64,000 nt of DNA from an uncultured Bacteroidales bacterium (lineage in GTDB: Bacteria; Bacteroidota; Bacteroidia; Bacteroidales; Paludibacteraceae), in NCBI GenBank assembly GCA_934667275.1, contig CAKULK010000003.1:62001-126000 (forward strand), read 5' to 3'. The translations under genes were made by a program, and so were the position numbers. Under the pieces are notes generated by a model that saw nothing but the letters and a program-made list of their open reading frames with translations, had not been told where the DNA came from and ran no database searches. Positions 52,019-59,849 of the stretch are shown piece by piece (the first letter of the stretch is position 1; every line of letters begins with the position of its first letter).

Positions 52019-52237
52019 ATGAGCGACATAAAGAAGAAGATAAAATGGAGTAGCGTGCTCCTGACAGCGGGAATGGTGACGTTGTTGGCAGGTGCCGTGA
52101 TGAGCGTGGCAGACATAGAGCCCTATGCCGACTACGTGTTGGTGGCGGGAGCAGTGCTCATCATCTTCAGAGGTGCCCTCCGTAGTCGGGAGAAGATAGA
52201 AAATACACAGCCGAAAGAGGATGGCGAGCAAGAATAA
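52019..52237 (+). CDS. Small two-helix membrane protein
   Basis: This 72-residue protein has two hydrophobic helices (VLLTAGMVTLLAGAVMSV and DYVLVAGAVLIIFRGAL) and charged ends. It lies six bases after divIC and six before the LacI gene, so it is expressed with them. The position after divIC hints at an envelope role; I recognise no named family. Confidence 0.75.
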   Translation: MSDIKKKIKWSSVLLTAGMVTLLAGAVMSVADIEPYADYVLVAGAVLIIFRGALRSREKIENTQPKEDGEQE

Positions 52238-52243
52238 AAAGGC

Positions 52244-53245
52244 ATGAAAGCAATCACTATCAAGGACATAGCACGCGAGTTGGGCATCTCGGTATCAACC
52301 GTGAGCCGTGCGCTCCAAAACCACCCCGATATCAGCGAACAGACCAAACAGATGGTGCGAGAGTGCGCACGCCGGCTGAACTACAAACCCAATATGATGG
52401 CGAGCAACCTGCGCACATGCCGCAACAACACGATTGGCGTGGTGCTGCCGGAAGTGAACCACCATTTCTTCGGGTCGGTGTTAGACGGCATCGAGCAGAC
52501 CGCGAATGAGGCAGGGTACAAGATTCTGATTTGCCAAACAGGCGAAAACGTGGAAAAAGAGGCGCAAAGCGTACAGGCTCTGATAGGCAGCCGTGTGGCG
52601 GGAATGCTGGTGGGCGTGAGCAAGCAGACAGTGAACCTGCAACACCTGCAAGACGTGATAAACAGCGGGATACCGCTGGTGCTATATGACCGCCCGTGCC
52701 CCTCATTGAAATGCGACCAAGTACTGTCGGACGACTATATGGGGGCTTATACGGCAGTGGAATATCTGATACAGACAGGCTGCAAGCGGATTGCATATTT
52801 CTCATCGCCGATGCAGTTGGAGGTGGCACGACGCCGGTACCAAGGGTGGCGTGACGCACTGATGCGATACGGGTTGCCCATTGACGAGAACAGCATTGTG
52901 ACCTGCGACACCCGCGCCCAAGCCATCATAGATACCCCTCCTACCCTACAACGCGCAGACCACCCCGATGCCATCTTCTGCGTGAACGACAACTGCGCCG
53001 CGGGCGTGCTGTATGCCGCGCAGATATTAGGTGTGCAGATACCCAACGAACTGGCAATATGCGGTTTCTCGGACGACCCTCTATGCCGTACCACTTCGCC
53101 GATGCTGACCACCGTACAACAACACGGCGTGGAGATTGGCCGACGTGCCATGCAACGGTTGCTGAAACGTTTGGACGGCGACGAGCGAATATCGCAAACA
53201 GAGATGGTGCCCACGGATTTAGTAGTACGCGAAACGACCAAATAG
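52244..53245 (+). CDS. LacI-family transcriptional regulator
   Basis: This 333-residue repressor has an N-terminal helix-turn-helix and hinge (TIKDIARELGISVSTVSRAL, then RLNYKPNMMASNLR) and a periplasmic-binding-protein-like sugar domain (NTIGVVLPEVNHHFFGSVLD). It resembles regulators of maltose/disaccharide genes in Bacteroidetes. The gene directly downstream, a GH65 remnant, would fit such a regulon. No operator is obvious by eye near its own operon. Confidence 0.92.
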   Translation: MKAITIKDIARELGISVSTVSRALQNHPDISEQTKQMVRECARRLNYKPNMMASNLRTCRNNTIGVVLPEVNHHFFGSVLDGIEQTANEAGYKILICQTGENVEKEAQSVQALIGSRVAGMLVGVSKQTVNLQHLQDVINSGIPLVLYDRPCPSLKCDQVLSDDYMGAYTAVEYLIQTGCKRIAYFSSPMQLEVARRRYQGWRDALMRYGLPIDENSIVTCDTRAQAIIDTPPTLQRADHPDAIFCVNDNCAAGVLYAAQILGVQIPNELAICGFSDDPLCRTTSPMLTTVQQHGVEIGRRAMQRLLKRLDGDERISQTEMVPTDLVVRETTK

Positions 53246-53248
53246 GCT

Positions 53249-54010
53249 ATGTTAGAATACAATACTTGGACCACAGAACAACGCGAATGGGCCCCCGAAC
53301 AGGAGCCTCAGATTGAACAACAACTGAGTTTCTCGAATGACTACCTTTGCCAAACGGCGCACTTCGAAGAACACTATGCGGCTCCGCAGCGGCTTTGCAC
53401 ATATATAAAAGGAGTTGACAAGCCGATACCCAACATATCATCCATTTCGGTCCGGTTGCACGACGAGCGGTTGGATTTGGCAACCTGGAGCGTGAAAGAA
53501 TTCTATCGCTGTCTTCACAAAAACGAGCCCCTGTTGGAACGCAGGTTCGAGGCTGTGTCACCCCGCGGATTCTCACTGCAAGTGCATGCGCGACGAGAGT
53601 TGCTGCCCGACAAAAAAGAGGCAATGCAGATAACATACGATGTACATTCGGTTGATTATGAGGGACCTATATCGTTGCTTGCCCTATTAGGCGGCGGTGA
53701 AGAGGCTGTGGAATGGTATCCGCTGATGAACTATGTGGGACAAGAATACAGTTGGATGTGGTTGCAGATGCGGCACGTGGACCTTCAGTTGTGCTGCGCG
53801 ATGAACTACGCCATCACCAAAGACGGTGTACCTGTCCACCACCGCCCCATCAAGATTGAGAAACAGCACATCGTGGGATACTCGGCCACGCTGCCCATCA
53901 AAGCCGGCGAGACATACGTGCTGCAGAAACGCGTGGTGGTGTCGGACTCGCGGTACCACGAGAAAGACCATTTGACAGAGGAAACCATCCGCTGCCTAAT
54001 GGCTTGGTGA
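53249..54010 (+). CDS. Orphan N-terminal domain of a GH65 phosphorylase/hydrolase
   Basis: This 253-residue protein corresponds to the N-terminal beta-sandwich domain of family 65 enzymes (maltose and kojibiose phosphorylase type): SFSNDYLCQTAHFEEHY, CTYIKGVDKP, and RLDLATWSVKEFYRCL followed by LLERRFEAVSPRGFSLQV. GH65 enzymes are about 750 residues; here the frame ends at the domain boundary and the catalytic (alpha/alpha)6 domain with its acid residue is missing. No later frame in the gap to ruvC continues it. It cannot be a working phosphorylase; it may be a remnant or a free-standing sugar-binding domain. It follows the LacI gene by three bases. Confidence 0.75.
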   Translation: MLEYNTWTTEQREWAPEQEPQIEQQLSFSNDYLCQTAHFEEHYAAPQRLCTYIKGVDKPIPNISSISVRLHDERLDLATWSVKEFYRCLHKNEPLLERRFEAVSPRGFSLQVHARRELLPDKKEAMQITYDVHSVDYEGPISLLALLGGGEEAVEWYPLMNYVGQEYSWMWLQMRHVDLQLCCAMNYAITKDGVPVHHRPIKIEKQHIVGYSATLPIKAGETYVLQKRVVVSDSRYHEKDHLTEETIRCLMAW

Positions 54011-54033
54011 GGAGCAAAGGAAGTGATTGTCAG

Positions 54034-54657
54034 ATGATTGACACCTTAGTTAAAGAACATATCATTCTCGGTATCGACCCCGGCACATTGTATATGGGGT
54101 ATGCGCTGTTGCATACGGCAGGCAAAAAAGCCGACCTTATCACGTTTGGCGTATATGATGTGCATAAGTTGGAAGACCAATACGCGCGGTTGCAACGGGA
54201 GTTCTTTTTCATTCAGGAACTGATTAATGAATACCACCCGACAGAGTTGGCGATTGAAACGCAGTTCGTGGACAAGAATCCGCAAACGATGATTAAAATC
54301 GTGCATGCGCAAGGCGTGGCGATTGCAGCAGCACTGTCGAAAGATTTGCCCATCAACGAGTATTCGCCGATGAAGATAAAGATGGCCATTACAGGCAACG
54401 GGCACGCTGACAAACAGCAAGTTGCGGATATGCTTCAACGTTTTCTGCATATCCCGCAAGAAGATATGCCACGGAAATTGGATGCCACCGACGCATTGGG
54501 CATTGCCTATTGCCACTACCTGCAATTGGGGTTGCCACTGAAAGAGAAAGGGGCCAAAGACTGGACGACATACGCCAAGCAAAAAGGGCTGACCAGCAAG
54601 GAGTTAACAGGTCCAAACTCCAAGTTGCTTGCGGCATTGCAAGGAAAAAGGAAGTAG
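54034..54657 (+). CDS. ruvC: Crossover junction endodeoxyribonuclease RuvC
   Basis: This 207-residue nuclease resolves Holliday junctions. The catalytic acids are in LGIDPGTLYMGYAL, LAIETQFVDKNPQT and PRKLDATDALGIAYCH. The C-terminal tail of about 40 residues is longer than in E. coli. I chose ATG 54034 (MIDTLVKEHIILGID); ATG 54004 is in frame but overlaps the previous gene. Confidence 0.94.
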   Translation: MIDTLVKEHIILGIDPGTLYMGYALLHTAGKKADLITFGVYDVHKLEDQYARLQREFFFIQELINEYHPTELAIETQFVDKNPQTMIKIVHAQGVAIAAALSKDLPINEYSPMKIKMAITGNGHADKQQVADMLQRFLHIPQEDMPRKLDATDALGIAYCHYLQLGLPLKEKGAKDWTTYAKQKGLTSKELTGPNSKLLAALQGKRK

Positions 54658-54694
54658 AATATCATCGTTTTTTTCGCTTTTTCAATACCTAAAA

Positions 54695-54726
54695 TTTGGT
54701 ATTTCCGTTTTTTTGTCGTACCTTTG
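54695..54726 (+). promoter_or_regulatory. Promoter of the ferredoxin gene
   Basis: TTTG (54695-54698), 20 bases, TACCTTTG (54719-54726). Expected start near 54731, with a leader of about 37 bases. Confidence 0.85.
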
Positions 54727-54767
54727 CACCGCGTTTAATCAAACAACAAATTTAATACAAAATAATT

Positions 54768-54932
54768 ATGGCTTACGTAATCTCAGAAGATTGTATCGCT
54801 TGTGGCACTTGCAAGGACGAGTGCCCGATGGGAGCCATCTCCGAAGGCGATCGTTACTCCATCGATCCGGATATGTGCACGGAGTGCGGCACATGCGCGG
54901 ACGTTTGCCCAAGTGGCGCAATTTCGAAATAA
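54768..54932 (+). CDS. Small 2[4Fe-4S] ferredoxin
   Basis: This 54-residue clostridial-type ferredoxin carries electrons at low potential. The two cluster motifs are CIACGTCKDECP and CTECGTCADVCP, both CxxCxxCxxxCP. The N-terminus MAYVISEDC is typical. The length is the family standard. It is monocistronic: its own promoter lies at 54695 and a strong terminator at 54956. Likely partners are pyruvate:ferredoxin oxidoreductase or Rnf, not in this window. Confidence 0.95.
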   Translation: MAYVISEDCIACGTCKDECPMGAISEGDRYSIDPDMCTECGTCADVCPSGAISK

Positions 54933-54955
54933 ATTGCTATTTGAGAGTACACATG

Positions 54956-54988
54956 GAGGCTGTCTGAGGTATCAGACAGCCTCTTTTT
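54956..54988 (+). terminator. Terminator of the ferredoxin gene
   Basis: A perfect 12-bp stem (54956-54967 with 54972-54983), 4-base loop GGTA, followed by TTTTT. Confidence 0.9.
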
Positions 54989-54998
54989 GGGTGACGAT

Positions 54999-55030
54999 AT
55001 TGGATATGTGGACATCTTTTTGTAATTTTG
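54999..55030 (+). promoter_or_regulatory. Promoter of the permease-trmN6 pair
   Basis: ATTG (54999-55002), 20 bases, TAATTTTG (55023-55030). It implies a leader of about 135 bases before the ATG at 55170, in which I see no known riboswitch. Confidence 0.6.
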
Positions 55031-55169
55031 CAGTCGCGTTGCAAGAGGAGGGGAAAAATATAAACATTAATTACCACAAATAAACCATTAATTCTCAAGG
55101 GACAGCGCACACCCTGACGACGACAAAGAGGAGCAGACAACAAGAGATATTGAAAACCAAGGTATATTT

Positions 55170-55904
55170 ATGGCGCAAGTATTCACCGCCCTGCTGTTGG
55201 GCTTTCTGATGATATTAGACCCCTGCACGCTCTTTACGAGCATCGCAGCCATCGGGTACATTGACAAAGAGATAAACAACCGCCGCAAGGTGCTGACCAA
55301 TGGTCTGATGTTTGTATCGGGCAAGTTGGTGACCTACGTATTGCTCGCGGTTCCTTTTCTGATGGGCGCACAGACGGAAGGCGTACAACACATGTTGGAA
55401 CATTGGGGAGAGCCGCTGCTGGCGACATTCATGTTGGTGTGCGGCGTGCTGCTATTGTTCGCGGGGTACCATCATCACGAACACGATCACGGATTGAGCA
55501 AATGGCTCAAGAACGCCGACAGCCGAAGCAGTTGGCTGTGGTCATTTATGCTCGGCATATTCTTTGCCATAGCGTTTTGCCCGCACAGATTAGTGTATTT
55601 CTTCACAATGGTGGATATAGCCATCACGCTTCCCGCATCATGGAACTGGGTGCTGCCCGTGGTGTTCGGATTGGGAACCGGTCTGCCAATAATGATTATT
55701 GCATGGCTAATTTCATATAGTGCCATCTCTGTCAGCACCCTCACATCGCGTCTGCAATCCATTGAGAAATGGATTCGCTATATCTCCGCCGTCCTCTTTA
55801 TCGGGTTCGGCATTTATCTCACCGTTCATATTTTTTCGGAGGACCATGACCATGCGCACAGCCACGCCCAATTTCCGGTTTCAACAATTCACTGTCTGGC
55901 ATGA
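55170..55904 (+). CDS. DsbD/ArsG-like membrane transporter
   Basis: This 244-residue protein has six hydrophobic segments and resembles the CcdA/DsbD transmembrane domain and the ArsG-type permeases common in Bacteroidetes. Two cysteines sit in the family's positions, in ILDPCTLFTSI and IAFCPHRLVYF, one per half. His-rich stretches (YHHHEHDHG and EDHDHAHSHA) lie in a loop and near the C-terminus and suggest metal binding. The substrate may be electrons, a metal or a metalloid. The gene overlaps trmN6 by 59 bases. Confidence 0.7.
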   Translation: MAQVFTALLLGFLMILDPCTLFTSIAAIGYIDKEINNRRKVLTNGLMFVSGKLVTYVLLAVPFLMGAQTEGVQHMLEHWGEPLLATFMLVCGVLLLFAGYHHHEHDHGLSKWLKNADSRSSWLWSFMLGIFFAIAFCPHRLVYFFTMVDIAITLPASWNWVLPVVFGLGTGLPIMIIAWLISYSAISVSTLTSRLQSIEKWIRYISAVLFIGFGIYLTVHIFSEDHDHAHSHAQFPVSTIHCLA

Positions 55905-56622
55905 CAAGTGTGCCATGAAGGTAGGCACCGACGGTGTCCTGCTGGGTGCTTGGGCACCCTTGCCGCAAACGAACCGTGTACGTGTGCTGGACGTTGGTAC
56001 TGGTAGTGGTCTGATTGCCTTGATGTTAGCACAACGATTGACCAAAGCCGGCAAGACGTTCCACGTGCAGGGTATTGACCTCAACTACCCCGCAGCGCAA
56101 CAAGCCATTCAAAACTTCCGACAATCGCCGTGGAGCGAGTATATGACATGCACACCATGTTCGCTGCAGGAATTTCAAGCCACGATGCCGTATCAATTGA
56201 TAGTGAGCAACCCACCGTTCTTCCAAGACAGTCTGAAGAACGCCGATCCCGGCAAGGCTACGGCACGGCATACCGACAAGTTGACATACCAAGAACTGCT
56301 GCATTGCTCGGTGGCGATGCTGGCAGATGACGGGATACTGGCAGTGATACTACCCGCTACGGCAGAGTCGGATATACTCAACTTAGCAGCATGGGAAGGA
56401 TTGCTGCCCACCCGTATTGTGCGTGTGCAACCCAAGCCCAAGAAACCCGCCAAGCGCGTGATGATTGCATTTCAGCGAACCAATGTGGTGGGACCCGTTC
56501 CGCCACGTGTCCACACAATGACCATTGAATCAGCGACATCACCTCGCAGTGAGGAGTACGCACGTATGACCAAGGATTTTTATCTGTCTGCCAACACACC
56601 CGCTGCGACAGAAAAGGGATAA
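55846..56622 (+). CDS. tRNA1(Val) (adenine-N6)-methyltransferase TrmN6 type
   Basis: This 258-residue SAM-dependent enzyme methylates adenine in tRNA. VGTDGVLLGAW and LDVGTGSGLIALMLAQR bind SAM, and VSNPPFF is the N6-adenine catalytic motif. The start is ATG 55846, preceded by GGAGG (a true Shine-Dalgarno, rare here); ATG 55852 is also possible. Translation is probably coupled to the overlapping permease gene. Confidence 0.88.
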   Translation: MTMRTATPNFRFQQFTVWHDKCAMKVGTDGVLLGAWAPLPQTNRVRVLDVGTGSGLIALMLAQRLTKAGKTFHVQGIDLNYPAAQQAIQNFRQSPWSEYMTCTPCSLQEFQATMPYQLIVSNPPFFQDSLKNADPGKATARHTDKLTYQELLHCSVAMLADDGILAVILPATAESDILNLAAWEGLLPTRIVRVQPKPKKPAKRVMIAFQRTNVVGPVPPRVHTMTIESATSPRSEEYARMTKDFYLSANTPAATEKG

Positions 56623-56634
56623 TATAAGGTCCTG

Positions 56635-57474
56635 CTATTTCTTGCGGCGTTTGAGGATAGCGCGAATGATGAAATAAACAATGGCAACGGCGAGGAGAGC
56701 GAGGATGATAATGCTCAATTCGTGGCTGTATTGGTGAATGAGGTCCATCTGACCGTGAGCGATATAGCCGAGGAGCGCCAAAACCGAGTTCCACAGAAAG
56801 GCTCCCAAGAACGTGTATAGAAGGAACCAGCCGAAGTGCATCTTCGCCAGTCCCGCGGGGATACTAATCAGTTGGCGGATGCCCGGGATAAGGCGTCCGA
56901 CAAAGGTCGAGACCTTGCCATGGTCGTTGAAATAGTCCTCCGCCTTGCGAATCTTGTCAGAAGAGAGCAACAACACGTGCCCTACGCGGCTGTCGGCGAA
57001 AGCATAGATGATAGGTCGCCCGAGCCACATGGAAAGCAAGTAGTTGATTATCGCACCGAGTATGGCACCAATCGTGCCGAACAGCACTACCAAAAGCACA
57101 TTGACGGGGTAACTATCGGTAACGTGCAGACTGCTACCGTCGTTGTCTGCCACGTAGGCTGCAGGCGGGATAACGACCTCACTGGGGAAAGGAATAAACG
57201 AGGATTCGATAGTCATCAGTATGGTGATGCTGCCGTAGTTCATATTATCGGAATACCAGTTCTCCACCTTCTCCAACAGACTAAGATTCTGAGGTTCGGG
57301 TGTGACGCCGAACATCGAATCCGTAACAGCAAGGTTGGGCATTTCCACCATGATTACTGCGGAATCCGTCGGGAATCCGATGACACTATCCACTACAACG
57401 GGACGCATCTGCGCCCATGAGGACAAGGAAAACATTGCCACAACGGCAAGCAACGATATCAATCTCTTTTGCAT
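56635..57474 (-). CDS. DedA-family membrane protein with extended N-terminus
   Basis: This 279-residue protein of the DedA/SNARE-associated family is thought to move lipids across the inner membrane. Its conserved segments are FIPFPSEVVIPPAAYVA, FVGRLIPGIRQLISIPAG and WNSVLALLGYIAHG. Unlike most DedA proteins it begins with a signal-like segment (MQKRLISLLAVVAMFSLSSW) and a periplasmic stretch of about 60 residues. I chose ATG 57474; ATG 57495 is in frame. The promoter is at 57511. Confidence 0.87.
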   Translation of the reverse strand: MQKRLISLLAVVAMFSLSSWAQMRPVVVDSVIGFPTDSAVIMVEMPNLAVTDSMFGVTPEPQNLSLLEKVENWYSDNMNYGSITILMTIESSFIPFPSEVVIPPAAYVADNDGSSLHVTDSYPVNVLLVVLFGTIGAILGAIINYLLSMWLGRPIIYAFADSRVGHVLLLSSDKIRKAEDYFNDHGKVSTFVGRLIPGIRQLISIPAGLAKMHFGWFLLYTFLGAFLWNSVLALLGYIAHGQMDLIHQYSHELSIIILALLAVAIVYFIIRAILKRRKK

Positions 57475-57510
57475 ATTATACTCTGTGCCAAACATTCAAA
57501 ATTGAGAGCA

Positions 57511-57542
57511 CAAAGGTACTACAAAAACGAAGAACATCCAAA
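57511..57542 (-). promoter_or_regulatory. Promoter of the DedA gene
   Basis: TTTG (57539-57542 on the minus strand), 20 bases, TACCTTTG (57511-57518). Confidence 0.8.
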
Positions 57543-57612
57543 TTTAGATGATATTTTCTTCTTTTTGATATACGGCAGAACCTCTTTATGAGAAACTGCA
57601 GGTAGAAGGCAA

Positions 57613-59775
57613 TTAGTCATTGTCTTCTACCGCTATGATTTCTATCACGTGGCTCACTAACTTATGCGGAGTGAGCACATCAAGACCTACAGTCATCAGA
57701 TAGTCTCCACTATATGTCTTGTCGTTGCATGGTAACCAACTCTGCTTGTCGGGCATGAGATTGATTTCGCGTACATGATAATAGCGGTCTTTGTCCAACC
57801 CCATAAGACGGACGGCGTAGTTCTGCTCATCGTAGCAAGGATACTTGTTGAAAGTGAAGAGTACACTCTGTGATTTATCTTTGGTTACGAACTGGGTAGC
57901 AGCGTGCTCTCCCTGATAAGGAGATACCAACCGATATTCGTCGCCACCCGTAATGGCAGGGCGCAAACGCTTGTAGTTGCTTACTGCCTGTTGACAGAAC
58001 TGCAATTCGTCAGGTGTCAGGTCGTGGATATTGATATCAAATCCCAATTTGCCCATCATAGCCACATCGGTACGGAACTTGATAGAGGTAGATTTGTTCC
58101 ACGATGTCACATGATTGCAGCGGATAGTGGCAGGATAGAAATAGGAATAACTATACTGTATATTCAGGCGTTCAAGGGGGTCGGTATTGTCGCTCAGCCA
58201 GAACTCCGTGAAATAGGACAATGCCTGATAGTCGATACGGCCGGAGCCTCCTGAACAGAGCATCATAGGCAAATCTGGATACTTGGCTTTTATGCGGTCG
58301 AGTACCTTGTACAGTCCACGCACATAATCCACATACAGGTGCTGTTGCTTATTCTTCAAGTATGGGGAATAGATGTTAGTGATAGGAGAATTGCAGTCCC
58401 ATTTCAAGAAAGCCAGTTGCGGGTAGTTGGTCATCAAACCATCCACTACCTTAAACACAAAATCCTGCACTTTCGGATTCGTCAAATCCAACACAAGTTG
58501 ATTGCGAAAATAGTACTCTTCTCTGTTAGGCAAAGTGATAACCCAGTCTTTGTGCTTCTCGTACAATTCACTCTTAGGGCTAACCATCTCCGGTTCTATC
58601 CAAATACCGAACTTGATGCCTTGTTTGTTTGCTTCTTCCAACAGACGAGTAACTTTGCCCGGCAACTTGTCTTTTGTCTCCTGCCAATCGCCTAATCCTT
58701 GGTGGTCAGAGTTGCGCGGGTACTTGTTGCCAAACCAGCCGTCATCCAAAAGGAACATGTCAACCCCTAACTTTACGGCATCCCCCATCAGACTGCACAA
58801 TTTCTCTTCGTTGAAATCAAAGTATGTGGATTCCCAGTTGTTTAGCAGCGTCAGACGTTCTTTCTGCCCGTCTTTGATTTGATATAAGCGTGCCCAATCG
58901 TGCATATCACGACTCGCCTTGCCTAACCCCTGATGGCTCAGGGTAAAGAAAAATGCAGGGGTCTCAAAAGAAGTTCCCGATTGTAGTTCATACTCAGAGA
59001 AATAAGGGTTGATACCTGATATGACCCGCAGGCTATTATCCTCTATCATTTCAAAAGTGAAACGGAAATTACCTGTCCATCCAAGTTGACCCAATAGTAC
59101 TTCGCCACTCGTCTCCGTAGCCTCTTCTCCAATAGAGAGGTAGAACATCGGGGGTGTGAACAGGTTGGCACGTGCTCCCAGTTTGGTGTCCACTATCTTC
59201 TTTCCATACGAAAGAGGCTTGGTAATAGGATGCGCTTCGCGTGCCCAGTTGCCGGCAAACTCCGTGAGATAATACGCACTCTCACGGAAATGCAGCATGG
59301 AACTTGCATATTTGGCAATGTGGACATTCTTTTTCTCCGCATTGGTAATAACTGTCCATGTCTTGAATACATTCTCGTTTGGATAAGTGACATAATGGAG
59401 TGCCACCTTGGTGCCATACACTTTGTCACGCAAATTGATAACCGTTTCCGTGCTTCCATCGGTCAAAGTCTGTACTGTATGGTCTTGGTAGGTCAGTAAG
59501 GTACTCGCATTGCCATCTGCATGGCGAACATCCAGGGCGGGCTCGTAGTAGTCCTCCATACCATGGGTAAGGTAGGCCTCCGTCCCTTTGGTGAGATACT
59601 GCAAATCCGATTCGTGTAGCAGATGACGTCCAAAATACGTTTGGTACAGACGCCCGTTGTCCGCCACATGGTATATCAAGTCTGTTTCATTCGTACTTAT
59701 ACGAATGGTTGGTCCCGCAAATGCGCATACACCGATGATGCATAATGCTGTAAGTAAAGAGAATCTACGTTTCAT
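57613..59775 (-). CDS. Alpha-galactosidase, GH36
   Basis: This 720-residue exported enzyme (signal peptide MKRRFSLLTALCIIGVCAFA) removes terminal alpha-galactose. The (beta/alpha)8 barrel has FLLDDGWFGNKYPRN, the nucleophile Asp in FLKWDCNSP, CSGGSGR, and the acid/base Asp in FWLSDNTDPLERL. The N-terminal beta domain and C-terminal domain are complete. It is last in an alpha-galactoside cluster and separated from the GH97 gene by 74 bases. Confidence 0.93.
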   Translation of the reverse strand: MKRRFSLLTALCIIGVCAFAGPTIRISTNETDLIYHVADNGRLYQTYFGRHLLHESDLQYLTKGTEAYLTHGMEDYYEPALDVRHADGNASTLLTYQDHTVQTLTDGSTETVINLRDKVYGTKVALHYVTYPNENVFKTWTVITNAEKKNVHIAKYASSMLHFRESAYYLTEFAGNWAREAHPITKPLSYGKKIVDTKLGARANLFTPPMFYLSIGEEATETSGEVLLGQLGWTGNFRFTFEMIEDNSLRVISGINPYFSEYELQSGTSFETPAFFFTLSHQGLGKASRDMHDWARLYQIKDGQKERLTLLNNWESTYFDFNEEKLCSLMGDAVKLGVDMFLLDDGWFGNKYPRNSDHQGLGDWQETKDKLPGKVTRLLEEANKQGIKFGIWIEPEMVSPKSELYEKHKDWVITLPNREEYYFRNQLVLDLTNPKVQDFVFKVVDGLMTNYPQLAFLKWDCNSPITNIYSPYLKNKQQHLYVDYVRGLYKVLDRIKAKYPDLPMMLCSGGSGRIDYQALSYFTEFWLSDNTDPLERLNIQYSYSYFYPATIRCNHVTSWNKSTSIKFRTDVAMMGKLGFDINIHDLTPDELQFCQQAVSNYKRLRPAITGGDEYRLVSPYQGEHAATQFVTKDKSQSVLFTFNKYPCYDEQNYAVRLMGLDKDRYYHVREINLMPDKQSWLPCNDKTYSGDYLMTVGLDVLTPHKLVSHVIEIIAVEDND

Positions 59776-59849
59776 AGAATTACTATTTGAGGATTAGTAT
59801 TGATATTATACGTTCATAAGGGGAGGTACTTCCTTGGGCCTGGCAGTGG

